A DNA stretch of 50,480 nucleotides, taken from positions 1-50,480 of the forward strand of contig NZ_LZSY01000032.1 of the NCBI RefSeq assembly GCF_001665625.1. The letters run 5' to 3'. Source of the stretch: Mycolicibacterium peregrinum. Lineage in GTDB: Bacteria; Actinomycetota; Actinomycetes; Mycobacteriales; Mycobacteriaceae. A program made the translations under genes and the position numbers. This document shows positions 7,962 through 15,954 of this stretch, in pieces (positions within the stretch are counted from its first letter, which is position 1; every line of letters starts with the position of its first letter). The notes under the pieces were generated by a model that made no database searches, had not been told where the DNA came from, and saw only the letters and a program-made list of their open reading frames with translations.

Positions 7962-9290
7962 TCACCTGTTGTACGGAGTCTCGCGGACCCAACTGAAGCC
8001 CCTCTCCACCAACGGAAACGAGTTCGGATCCACCTTGGTGCACCAGGCGTGAATGCGGTGTCCGGCGTAGTCGTCGGCGTCGATCACCAAGCGGTCGGGT
8101 CCCGGCCACCAGTAGGTCAGGCGCACCCGCACCGGCGTCTGCCTGGAGGTTCCCAGCTCGATGTAGTGATTCAAGTCGATGAAATGCCGACTCGCATCGA
8201 TCGTGCCGCCGTATTCCTCGAACGAGTCGTCCATGTGCTGGATGGTCAGCCGCATCGGGTCGGCAAGGTTGAACGAACGGTCGAAAATCACTCGACGCCA
8301 TTGTAATTCGTCGGTCAGCAGCGGATCACGCCGGTAGCCCTCGGCCGAGAAGCCGTCGACGCGGTAGATGCCGTAGAGCTCGGGAACCGGTCTGGCCCAC
8401 TGTTGCCAGTTCTGCGCCGCAGTGACACCGAACAGCATCGCACCGACCAATAGCTGGGCCACCAACGCGATTCGGTTGGCCCGTCCCGAGGTGAACAGCT
8501 GGGGTGTGCTCGCCGCGGGAACGGCGCGATCAGAGAACAGCACCGCCGCCAGCCGCGCGGCGTAGGGCGCCAGCAGGAACAGGCTCATCAGCAGCAGCAT
8601 CGACGACACGGTCTTGAGTCGGATGTCGTAGGTCATGTTGAGCAGGAAGACCTGCGACATGTCGATCGCTGCCAACAAGGCGCCGGCCGGCACCGCCCTC
8701 GGGATCAGCAGTAATACTCCGGCCAGCAGCTCGGCCGACCCCAGTGCGATCTGGTAAGGCTGCGAGATGCTCACCTGCGACCACAACACACCCTGTGGGC
8801 TGAAGTTGCCGAAGGGCTCGACCAGACGGTTCAGCACAAACGGCATCTGGGTGGGAATGGCCTTGGCCATCCCGAAATAGAACATCGCCGTGGCCAGTAC
8901 GAATCGCAGGTACAGGGTGAGCCAGGCAGCCAAGCGCGCGTAGTTGTCGCGATGACGGTCAAGTACCGACCAGACGACAGTCGCAACCGTGGAGACCACC
9001 AGCATCAGGAACAGTGCAGTCCACTGGAATGCACTGTCGCTGCCCACCTGCATGCTCTCGATCCGCAGTCCGAGAACTCCGGATGCGGTCCAATCGATCA
9101 ACGGACGCACCGCCTCAAGCAGGCCCGCAACCGAGGACCACGGCAGAGGGATCCCGGCGCCCGCCAACAACACCGGAGTAAGCCCCACAAAACAAGCCAG
9201 CCCGAAAAGTCCGAAGTAGCAGAACCCGAAGCGGAAACCGATTCGCGTCGCCGGCGACCAGCGAACATCGGTGCCAGTCGTGTCCGTCAC
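7962..9290 (-). CDS. DoxX-like multi-pass membrane protein with soluble C-terminal domain
   Basis: 442 residues from GTG 9290, supported by GGGGGAGG seven bases upstream; the open frame continues far upstream but that part is antisense to oppA. About seven hydrophobic segments occupy residues 15-330, including RFVLATAMFYFGMAKAIP and GSAELLAGVLLLIP, which recall DoxX/HTTM-type membrane domains; the last 110 residues are soluble and Trp/His/Asp rich (LTIQHMDDSFEEYGG, YWWPGPDRLVIDADDYAGHRIHAW). Function unknown. It is antisense in orientation and sits between oppD and oppA, which are adjacent in M. tuberculosis as I recall, so it looks inserted. Confidence 0.72.
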   Translation of the reverse strand: MTDTTGTDVRWSPATRIGFRFGFCYFGLFGLACFVGLTPVLLAGAGIPLPWSSVAGLLEAVRPLIDWTASGVLGLRIESMQVGSDSAFQWTALFLMLVVSTVATVVWSVLDRHRDNYARLAAWLTLYLRFVLATAMFYFGMAKAIPTQMPFVLNRLVEPFGNFSPQGVLWSQVSISQPYQIALGSAELLAGVLLLIPRAVPAGALLAAIDMSQVFLLNMTYDIRLKTVSSMLLLMSLFLLAPYAARLAAVLFSDRAVPAASTPQLFTSGRANRIALVAQLLVGAMLFGVTAAQNWQQWARPVPELYGIYRVDGFSAEGYRRDPLLTDELQWRRVIFDRSFNLADPMRLTIQHMDDSFEEYGGTIDASRHFIDLNHYIELGTSRQTPVRVRLTYWWPGPDRLVIDADDYAGHRIHAWCTKVDPNSFPLVERGFSWVRETPYNR

Positions 9291-9416
9291 GGCCGCGCCT
9301 CCCCCGTCGAAAAACCCGGGTCCCACGGTATCGGCTGCCGTTCCAACGCAACCGTCGAACCGGCGCTGCCCGAGTCCTGACCCCATAGCGGCCCGCGTAC
9401 CTCTAGCATCGGCGGC

Positions 9417-11099
9417 ATGAACGGATTCAATATCCGACGATTGGCTATCGCCACCGTTGTTGCCGGCCTCGCTCTCACCGGATGTTCCGGCGGTGATCGG
9501 GAGACCCCCTCCGCCGGCGGAAACGCCGAGGTCGGCACCACCAACGACATCAATCCGCAGGACGTCGCGAACCTGCGTCAGGGCGGCAATCTGCGCCTGG
9601 CCCTGACCGAGTTCCCCTCGAACTTCAACCCGCTGCACCTCGACGGCAACACCGGCGACGTCGGCGCGCTCACCAGGCCCACCATGCCCCGCACGTTCGT
9701 GATCGCCGCTGACGGATCGGCGACAGTCAACACCGACTACTTCACCAATGTCGAACTGACGGGCACCAACCCCCAGGTGGTCACCTACACGATCAATCCC
9801 AAGGCGGTGTGGACCGACGGCACGCCGATCACCTGGGAGGACATCAAGTCCCAGACCGAGGCCAACAGCGGCAAGGACCCGGCGTTCGTCATCGCCGCGC
9901 CCAACGGCTTCGAGCGGGTGGCCTCGGTGACCCGCGGCGTCGATGACCGCCAGGCCGTGATGACCTTCGCCAAGCCCTACGCGGACTGGAAGGGCATGTT
10001 CGCCGGCAACGGCCGGCTGCTGCCCAAGAGCATGACCTCCACCCCAGAGGCCTTCAACAAGGGTCAACTGACTGCGCCCGGGCCGTCGGCGGGCCCGTTC
10101 ATGGTGACCAACATCGACCGGGGCGCTCAGCGGATCACGTTGAGCCGCAACCCGAAATGGTGGGGTACCCCGCCGCTGCTGGACACCATCACCTACCTGG
10201 TGCTCGATGACGCCGCCCGCATCCCGGCGCTGCAGAACAACACCATCGACGCGACCGGCACCGCGTCGCTGGACGAACTGACCATCGCCCGTAAGACCGC
10301 GGGGATCAGCATCCGACGGGCACCGTCGGCCAGCTGGTACCACCTGACCTTCAACGGCGCACCCGGCTCGATCCTGGCCGACCCGGCGCGGCGCCGCGCC
10401 GTCGCCAAGGGCATCGATCGTCAGGCGCTCGCCAACATCACCCAGCGGGGTCTCACCGACAACCCGGTCCCGCTGAACAACCACATCTTCGTCGCGGGTC
10501 AGCAGGGTTACCAGGACAACGCCGCGTCGGTGGCGTTCGACCCCGAGAAAGCCAAGGCCGAACTCGACGCGCTGGGCTGGAAAGTGCCTGAAGGACGGCA
10601 GTTCCGGGAGAAAGACGGCAAAGAACTCGTCATCCGCAACGTGTTCTACGACGCGGGCAGCACCCGGCAGGTGGCCCAGATCGCGCAGAACATGCTCGGC
10701 CAGATCGGGGTGAACCTGAAGCTCGACACCAAGCCGGGTACCGGGTTCTTCACCAACTACATCATCAAGGGCGACTTCGACATTGCCCAGTTCGCCTTCC
10801 TCGGAGACGCTTTCCCGCTGAGCTCGCTGACCCAGATCTACGCGCAGGACGGGGCCAGCAACTTCGGCAAGATCGGCAGCCCGGAGATCGACGCCAAGAT
10901 CGAGCAGACGCTGGAAGAGCTGGACCCGGCCAAAGCCCTGACCCTGGCCAACGAGTTGGACAAGATGCTGTTCGACGAGGTGTTCAGCCTTCCGTTGTTC
11001 CAGTCGCCCGGAAACGTGGCGGTGCGCAGCAACCTGGCCAATTTCGGGGCCCCCGGCCTGGCCGACACCGACTATACGAAGGTCGGCTTCCTCAAGTAG
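9417..11099 (+). CDS. oppA: Oligopeptide-binding lipoprotein OppA
   Basis: 560 residues, a family 5 extracellular solute-binding protein. Signal peptide with lipobox LTGC (Cys23) for lipidation and membrane anchoring. The mature part carries GTTNDINPQD, GGNLRLALTEFPSNFNPLHLDGN, WTDGTPITWEDI, and AQFAFLGDAFPLSSLTQIYAQDGASNFGKIGSP, all close to M. tuberculosis OppA (Rv1280c) as I remember it, rather than to DppA. It captures peptides for OppBCD. Here it is separated from oppD by an opposing gene, with 126 bp of its own upstream DNA, so it must have its own promoter. Confidence 0.93.
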   Translation: MNGFNIRRLAIATVVAGLALTGCSGGDRETPSAGGNAEVGTTNDINPQDVANLRQGGNLRLALTEFPSNFNPLHLDGNTGDVGALTRPTMPRTFVIAADGSATVNTDYFTNVELTGTNPQVVTYTINPKAVWTDGTPITWEDIKSQTEANSGKDPAFVIAAPNGFERVASVTRGVDDRQAVMTFAKPYADWKGMFAGNGRLLPKSMTSTPEAFNKGQLTAPGPSAGPFMVTNIDRGAQRITLSRNPKWWGTPPLLDTITYLVLDDAARIPALQNNTIDATGTASLDELTIARKTAGISIRRAPSASWYHLTFNGAPGSILADPARRRAVAKGIDRQALANITQRGLTDNPVPLNNHIFVAGQQGYQDNAASVAFDPEKAKAELDALGWKVPEGRQFREKDGKELVIRNVFYDAGSTRQVAQIAQNMLGQIGVNLKLDTKPGTGFFTNYIIKGDFDIAQFAFLGDAFPLSSLTQIYAQDGASNFGKIGSPEIDAKIEQTLEELDPAKALTLANELDKMLFDEVFSLPLFQSPGNVAVRSNLANFGAPGLADTDYTKVGFLK

Positions 11100-11107
11100 C
11101 GCCGCCC

Positions 11108-11617
11108 GTGCACGTCGAACTGATCGGCGACACCACCGTGCGCATGGCTCCGGGTATGTACAGCTGGTGTGCTCTGCTGACGTTCGCGATCCCGGTGGCG
11201 GTGTCGGGCACCGACCTGATCGACAGTGTCCTGACCCATCCCCGCTACCACCACGACTGCGCTTCCCCGTGGACTGGGAAACCCGACCCCGTGCATGGTC
11301 CCTACCGGCTGGACTCCCTCAATGCTGATGGCTTCCAGCGATGTTCACACGCCGACGCGGTGGCAACCCTGTGGTCATGGCCTGCGACCAACCTGAACCC
11401 GTGGGTCAGCGCCGAGTTCCTGCTGTCGCGCGAACTGGTGATGGCGTGGACGGCGCCGATCCTGAGTACCGCCGACGAGATCTACCGGTTGAGCGTGCCG
11501 CGGGAGGGCAACGAGCATTCCTACGGATGGGTTGTCGGCCTCAGCGGGTTCCACGAGTTCATTGCCGTATGCCGCCCGCGTGGCTCGGCCACCGTCATCA
11601 TTGCCACGGACGATTGA
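11108..11617 (+). CDS. Hypothetical protein
   Basis: 169 residues from GTG 11108, eight bases after oppA; ATG 11144 and ATG 11156 are alternative starts and no ribosome site is convincing. I do not recognise the family. It is a mostly soluble, Trp-containing sequence (YSWCALLTFAIPVAVSG, WPATNLNPWVSAEFLLSRELVMAW, YGWVVGLSGFHEFIAVCRPRGSATV) with codon use like its neighbours. Its 3' end overlaps the opposing hydrolase gene by 20 bp. It may be cotranscribed with oppA. Confidence 0.6.
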   Translation: MHVELIGDTTVRMAPGMYSWCALLTFAIPVAVSGTDLIDSVLTHPRYHHDCASPWTGKPDPVHGPYRLDSLNADGFQRCSHADAVATLWSWPATNLNPWVSAEFLLSRELVMAWTAPILSTADEIYRLSVPREGNEHSYGWVVGLSGFHEFIAVCRPRGSATVIIATDD

Positions 11618-12842
11618 CGGCCGGCACCGCCGATTCCACAGCCGTGGCCGCCGCTATCGCCGAAACCGCGACCCGGATGGCAGGACGTGCGGGCAGGGCA
11701 TCCAGTTCGTCGGCGGTGGCCGAAAGTTGTTCGGCCACACCGTCGCGCACGGCACGGATCACTGCGAACGCCGCACGCTCCCTGGTATCGATCACGCTGT
11801 GCACCACCGTCGGCATGGAAACCAGCACGGCCCCGGGCACCAGCTCGGCGATGTGCTCCGCAACGGCCGGCGGTGTGGTCAGGTCCCGGCCACCGGACAG
11901 TACGACGGTGGGCCAGTGAAAGTCCGGTAGCTCGGCCGGCAGGTCGAAGGGCTCCACCTCGAAGGGTTCGAAGAACTTTGCGCTGCCGATCATGTCGGCC
12001 ATCTCCAGCGCCGGGTCCAGCGGGAGGCCATCGGGCACGCCGGCGTAGTTCAGTTCGCGGAAGGCGATCCGCCCGACGAGGTCTACCTCGTTGCGGTACG
12101 GCGCTTTTCGCGTCGACAGTCGACTCAGCCGGGCGAGCCCCGACCAAACCACCGTGCGGCCGCGCAGCAGCAGATCGAGTTGGCGGTCCAGCAGGGCAGC
12201 GCCACCGAACCCGTACAGCAGACCGGCCAGTTCTCCTCCCCTGGTGGCCAATGCCCCGCCGGCCACCAGGCGCCGGACCTTGGGCGCAAGGTCCGCAGTG
12301 TCCGGGTCCGTACCCTCCCACAGGAGACTGCGGACGGCGCTGCGCACCACTTCGATATCGGCGGTGGACAGCAGCGGCGAGTCCAGCACCATCGCCGCGA
12401 CCCGGTCCGGGTGGCGGACACCGAAGCCGGCGGCGATGTAACTCCCGTACGAGGTGCCGTACAGCACCGCCTCGTGCACGCCCGCGTCGTCGAGCACCGC
12501 GGCCACGTCGTCGACCACCTGCTCGACGGTGATGGCCGCCGGCGGCAGATCCGCACCCGCGTCGGTATGCCGCGACATCCCGACACCGCGGTGCTCGATC
12601 ATGATCACGTCGAATCCGGCCGCAGTCGCCCGCCGGCGCAACGAGCGGTACGGCTGGATCGATGCCACGCCGGGACCGCCCGGGATGATCACCACCGGAT
12701 GCGCGGATTTTCGTCCGGACCGCACGTAGAACAGGTCGAACCGCTCGTCAGAACCAGGGCTGACCGGGCGCCGCACCGCGCGCACCCCCGGTAGCGAAGC
12801 CAGCTTGTCGTGCACCCGCCTGCGCTTGGCGTTCATGGTCAT
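11598..12842 (-). CDS. Alpha/beta-fold hydrolase (peptidase S33-like)
   Basis: 414 residues from ATG 12842 (a second ATG lies two codons in). Features of the alpha/beta hydrolase fold: oxyanion-hole strand VVIIPGGPGVAS, EHRGVGMS, nucleophile elbow YGTSYGSY with Ser131, then VLDSPLLS; a long helical cap follows and a late TVVHSVID supplies the probable catalytic His. The HGGPG-like GGPG and SYGS motifs suit the proline-iminopeptidase/S33 group, so peptides or esters are possible substrates. It stands upstream of, and on the same strand as, the NorE/F-like operon, reading away downstream of it with a 25-bp gap, so cotranscription is possible. Confidence 0.85.
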   Translation of the reverse strand: MTMNAKRRRVHDKLASLPGVRAVRRPVSPGSDERFDLFYVRSGRKSAHPVVIIPGGPGVASIQPYRSLRRRATAAGFDVIMIEHRGVGMSRHTDAGADLPPAAITVEQVVDDVAAVLDDAGVHEAVLYGTSYGSYIAAGFGVRHPDRVAAMVLDSPLLSTADIEVVRSAVRSLLWEGTDPDTADLAPKVRRLVAGGALATRGGELAGLLYGFGGAALLDRQLDLLLRGRTVVWSGLARLSRLSTRKAPYRNEVDLVGRIAFRELNYAGVPDGLPLDPALEMADMIGSAKFFEPFEVEPFDLPAELPDFHWPTVVLSGGRDLTTPPAVAEHIAELVPGAVLVSMPTVVHSVIDTRERAAFAVIRAVRDGVAEQLSATADELDALPARPAIRVAVSAIAAATAVESAVPAVNRPWQ

Positions 12843-12867
12843 TGCGCTCCATTGTGCCGCGCGATGC

Positions 12868-13137
12868 TCACATCAGATAGATGGTGAAAATCGCTCCGAA
12901 CAGCACCACCAGCCACCCGTCCGTGGCGAGTTTGAGCCACCTCGGCGCGGTCCGGACCTCCATGAACTGCCGGATGATCAAACGGGACTTGATCAGCGTC
13001 AACGCAAGCACCAGCGCGGTGATCGGCACGCTGGCCCGCAACGCGTCCGAATACTGCGCCGGTGCCAACCACCAGGATCCGACGGTGATGGCGACCAGCA
13101 CCAGCCACGTCTGAGTCACAGCCTTGTCGGTCATCAT
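12868..13137 (-). CDS. Cytochrome c oxidase subunit IV / NorF-like membrane protein
   Basis: 89 residues from ATG 13137, overlapping the upstream stop in TGATG. Three hydrophobic segments (TWLVLVAITVGSWWLAP, ASVPITALVLALTLIKSRLIIRQFMEVR, WLVVLFGAIFTIYL) and the KSRLIIRQFMEVRTAP signature fit the prokaryotic subunit IV (COX4_pro/NorF) family, accessory subunits of haem-copper oxidases or nitric-oxide reductases. No catalytic subunit I or II is present in the window. Last gene of a four-gene operon with two paralogous membrane proteins and a subunit III-like protein. Confidence 0.8.
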   Translation of the reverse strand: MMTDKAVTQTWLVLVAITVGSWWLAPAQYSDALRASVPITALVLALTLIKSRLIIRQFMEVRTAPRWLKLATDGWLVVLFGAIFTIYLM

Positions 13138-13715
13138 CACCTCACCACGTACAGCAGGCCGAAGATGATCACCCAGAGCAGGTCGACCATGTGCCAGTAG
13201 ACCGCGCTCGCCTCCACGACCGATGCGCGACGACGGGACGGATTGCGCAATTCCCGCACGATCACGCCCAACACGATGAGCCCGATCAGGACGTGGATCA
13301 GGTGCACACCCGTCAGCACGTAGTAGAACGAGTAGAACATCTCGGAATTGGTGTGCCCGTTCCGGATCTTGACGACCCATTCATAACCCTTGCAGGCCAT
13401 GAACATCAGACCGCCGACACCTCCGGCGTAGGTGAGCCGGATCGCCGTTTCGTGCCGCCCGGCGCGGGCGGCCAGCACCGCACGGGCCACCAACCAGGAA
13501 CTGGTCAGCAGGATCACGGTGTTGGCCACACCGATCGTGATGTCGAGATGCTGTTGGGCCCGCAGGAATTCGTCCGGATACATGGTGCGGTAGATCATGA
13601 AGACGATGAAGTAGCCACCGAAGATGACCAGGTCACCGAGCACCATCACCCACATGTGCCCGTCGCCGGGCAGGTGCTCCGACGCGGCCTGTGGTCGCGA
13701 ATCAGTCTGCGTCAC
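13137..13715 (-). CDS. Cytochrome c oxidase subunit III / NorE-like membrane protein
   Basis: 192 residues from GTG 13715, preferred to GTG 13730 because GAGG lies upstream at useful spacing; it overlaps the previous stop by 14 bp. Five transmembrane segments and the subunit III signatures GDGHMWVMVLGDLVIFGGYF, YYVLTGVHLIHVLIGL and the C-terminal YWHMVDLLWVIIFGLLYVV place it in the COX3/CyoC/NorE family. NorE proteins accompany quinol NO reductases, but no norB is visible. Followed directly by the NorF-like gene. Role of this orphan pair is unknown; it may modify a terminal oxidase or NO reductase encoded elsewhere. Confidence 0.88.
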   Translation of the reverse strand: MTQTDSRPQAASEHLPGDGHMWVMVLGDLVIFGGYFIVFMIYRTMYPDEFLRAQQHLDITIGVANTVILLTSSWLVARAVLAARAGRHETAIRLTYAGGVGGLMFMACKGYEWVVKIRNGHTNSEMFYSFYYVLTGVHLIHVLIGLIVLGVIVRELRNPSRRRASVVEASAVYWHMVDLLWVIIFGLLYVVR

Positions 13716-14421
13716 TGCATGTTTCCTCACGCTTGAGCGCCTGCCGGAGCAGCACGATCAGGGCAGACAGCCAGACGGAGAAGACCACCACCGCCCACCA
13801 GAAGGCGATTGATCCGTTCCAGGCGAACGGCCCTGACTCGAACACGAACATCTGGGTGGCGATCACCTCGGTGATGATCTGCCAGATGGTCACATAGGCG
13901 AACCACGCCGGGAAGATCTGGTTCTTGTCGTAGAGGATCGCAATCGCGAACACCAGGTAGGCCGCCGTGAAACACCCCAATGATCCGTTGTAGGAAAGCA
14001 TTCCGAGGTCATAGAGCAGGCTGATCAGTTCCGGGTCACGGTCCGGCCGAAACGCCGCCGTGAGAAAGCACACCGATACCAACAAGAACCCGGGCAGCGC
14101 GCCGACGCCCATGCCGCCGATGTAGCCGTAGGCGAACACCGACCCCACCGACATGCGCTTGATCTGGTAGGCGACCAATCCGTTGGTCATCGCCGCCCCG
14201 CCGAGCAGGATCAGCAGCAGACAGAAGCCGATCTTGATGGTCAGACCGTGCTCGACGAAGAACGCCACCTTGTCGGCAGCGGTGACATCGGGGCGCGGCG
14301 GCGGCGTCACTCGGGTCAGGATGCAGATGATGACACCGAAGGCGCCGTACCAGAGCGGGAAGAACCAGGTCATCAGCCGCACGTCGGGTCTGCCCGGCGG
14401 CGCCTCGGTCTGAACTGTCAC
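13702..14421 (-). CDS. Polytopic membrane protein, paralogue B
   Basis: 239 residues from GTG 14421, overlapping the upstream gene by GTGA. About six transmembrane helices. It shares with the preceding gene product the blocks FAYxY, AFRPDRxPELIxLLxDL, FPxWxxY and GPxAWxGxxAFW, in the same order, so the two are diverged paralogues that could form a heterodimer. I do not recognise a named family. No haem-copper ligand pattern of subunit I is obvious. Operon position just before the NorE/NorF-like genes suggests one membrane complex. Confidence 0.78.
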   Translation of the reverse strand: MTVQTEAPPGRPDVRLMTWFFPLWYGAFGVIICILTRVTPPPRPDVTAADKVAFFVEHGLTIKIGFCLLLILLGGAAMTNGLVAYQIKRMSVGSVFAYGYIGGMGVGALPGFLLVSVCFLTAAFRPDRDPELISLLYDLGMLSYNGSLGCFTAAYLVFAIAILYDKNQIFPAWFAYVTIWQIITEVIATQMFVFESGPFAWNGSIAFWWAVVVFSVWLSALIVLLRQALKREETCSDAD

Positions 14422-15176
14422 GCCCGCACCCGAGCTTCCACGACCCCGTCTTGAACAGCCTGGCTGAGTACCGCGCGGCGCAGCACGAAGAACATCACGA
14501 TGACGAAGACCGCGAACGCACCGTTGCGCAACCAGAAGGCCAGCACACCGTCCCACGCCAGCGGCCCGGTGTGGAAAACCGCAGCACCCGCCGCCGGGAT
14601 CATCGCCACCGCGGTGGCCAGCGAGTAGTGCCCGACCCAGCGCGGAAACACCGGTTCGGGCCCGTTGTCGAAGTAGACCGCCACCGCCAGCAAGACGAAC
14701 TGCGACACCACCATGCCCACCGGAGCGACCAGCACGATCCAGGCCAGGTCGTTGAGCAGCATGATCAGTTCGGGATTGCGGTCCGGGCGAAACGCCGCCA
14801 CCAGGAAGAACACGTTGGACAGCGCGAAGATCGTGGCACCGCTGACCGCAGCAGTCAGGTAGCAGTAGGCGAACACATGGCTCTGGGTCTTCATCCGCTT
14901 CATCTGAACGACGATCACCATGAAGAACGGCAGGATCAGGATCCCGCACAGGTTGAACGTCACCTGGCTGAACCGGATCCACGCGGTGTGGTCGGCATAG
15001 AAACCGGCAACCTGCTGCGCGCTCCAGGTGGGCGACATGGGTGGCCAGAAGCCGGGGAAGGCCAGCGCCGCCACCAGCAGGACCGCACCGACTGCCGGTC
15101 CGGTCCACAGGCTCACCCACTGGGCCTTGATGTTCCCGGCTTTCGGCAGGTCTTGAACCTGCTCCAGGATCTGCAC
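14418..15176 (-). CDS. Polytopic membrane protein, paralogue A
   Basis: 252 residues from GTG 15176, chosen because GGAGGT stands four bases upstream (the open frame extends to a TTG at 15188). About six transmembrane helices, beginning WVSLWTGPAVGAVLLVAALAFPGFWPPMSPTWSAQQVAGFYADHTAW. Conserved blocks FAYCY, AAFRPDRNPELIMLLNDL and GPLAWDGVLAFW recur in paralogue B. First gene of the operon; the promoter region contains two near-identical palindromes for the divergent TetR protein. Function unknown. Confidence 0.78.
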   Translation of the reverse strand: MQILEQVQDLPKAGNIKAQWVSLWTGPAVGAVLLVAALAFPGFWPPMSPTWSAQQVAGFYADHTAWIRFSQVTFNLCGILILPFFMVIVVQMKRMKTQSHVFAYCYLTAAVSGATIFALSNVFFLVAAFRPDRNPELIMLLNDLAWIVLVAPVGMVVSQFVLLAVAVYFDNGPEPVFPRWVGHYSLATAVAMIPAAGAAVFHTGPLAWDGVLAFWLRNGAFAVFVIVMFFVLRRAVLSQAVQDGVVEARVRA

Positions 15177-15190
15177 GCCGACCTCCAAAT

Positions 15191-15206
15191 ACTGACTTCA
15201 GTCAGA
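15191..15206. promoter_or_regulatory. TetR operator candidate 1
   Basis: ACTGACTTCAGTCAGA contains the perfect palindrome CTGACT-TC-AGTCAG. It differs from the second site (15259-15274) at only three of 16 positions and lies 15 bp upstream of the membrane-protein operon start, overlapping where transcription should begin. Binding by the adjacent TetR protein is inferred. Confidence 0.7.
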
Positions 15207-15258
15207 TCAACTATTACTCGAAACCGTAGCGGCTCCACGGTTCAAAGGAAAGACCAGA

Positions 15259-15274
15259 ACTGAGTACAGTCAGT
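15259..15274. promoter_or_regulatory. TetR operator candidate 2
   Basis: ACTGAGTACAGTCAGT, with outer inverted halves AACTGA and TCAGTT when one base is added on each side. It stands 24 bp before the TetR start at 15298, in position for autoregulation. Thirteen of 16 positions match site 1. Confidence 0.68.
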
Positions 15275-15297
15275 TATTACTGCCGTAGCATGAGGCC

Positions 15298-15909
15298 GTG
15301 CTCCACGCCACTCCCCGCAGCCGCAAGGGCCAGCAGACCCGCGAACGGTTACTCGGGGCCGCGATCGCCGAGTTCAAGCGCGGGGGCATGGCCGCTGCCG
15401 ACACCGCAGCAATCGCATCCGCCGCGGGCGTCGCCCACGGCACCTTCTTCTTCCACTTCCCCACCAAGGAACACGTCCTGGTGGAGCTGGAACAGCGCGA
15501 GGAAGCCCGGATGGCCGCCGAGCTCATCCGGCGCTTCGCCGCACCGCACGATGTGCGCGCCACCCTCACCGAATCCGTGCGCATGCTGGAGAAGTTGGAG
15601 CGGCGGCTGGGCCGTCCGCTGTTCAAAGATTTTCTGGCGCTGCATTTTTCCACGACCCGCCCGCCCTCGGAGGAATGGGAACACCATCCCGTGCTGGTCG
15701 CATTGATCGAAGAGCTCCAGCGCGCCAGGGACGCCGGCGAGATCCCCGACACGGTAGACGTGTTGCACAACGGCGCATCGTTTTTCGCCGGGCTCTACGC
15801 ACTGCTGATCACCATTCCCGACACCCCCGAGGTGCGGGTCCAAGTGATCGACGAATACCTGACCACCTATCTCTACGGAATGCGGGTGAGGGGCTTAGGT
15901 TCGGGCTGA
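15298..15909 (+). CDS. TetR/AcrR-family transcriptional regulator
   Basis: 203 residues from GTG 15298. The N-terminal helix-turn-helix is clear: RKGQQTRERLLGAAIAEFKRGG, then ADTAAIASAAGVAHGTFFFHFPTKEHVLVEL, with the TFFFHF recognition helix pattern. The ligand domain is unassigned. It is divergent from the NorE/F-like operon across 121 bp that hold two matching palindromes, so it most likely represses both itself and that operon. The dehydrogenase gene downstream on the same strand may be a further target. Confidence 0.9.
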   Translation: MLHATPRSRKGQQTRERLLGAAIAEFKRGGMAAADTAAIASAAGVAHGTFFFHFPTKEHVLVELEQREEARMAAELIRRFAAPHDVRATLTESVRMLEKLERRLGRPLFKDFLALHFSTTRPPSEEWEHHPVLVALIEELQRARDAGEIPDTVDVLHNGASFFAGLYALLITIPDTPEVRVQVIDEYLTTYLYGMRVRGLGSG

Positions 15910-15954
15910 TCCAAACACGTGCCCAGCGATAGCCGGTCCGGATACAACGGTGCC

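Noticed and set aside
9291..10484. Upstream extension of the DoxX-like gene antisense to oppA
   Set aside because: Translation is low-complexity and oppA is unambiguous; a good ribosome site supports GTG 9290.
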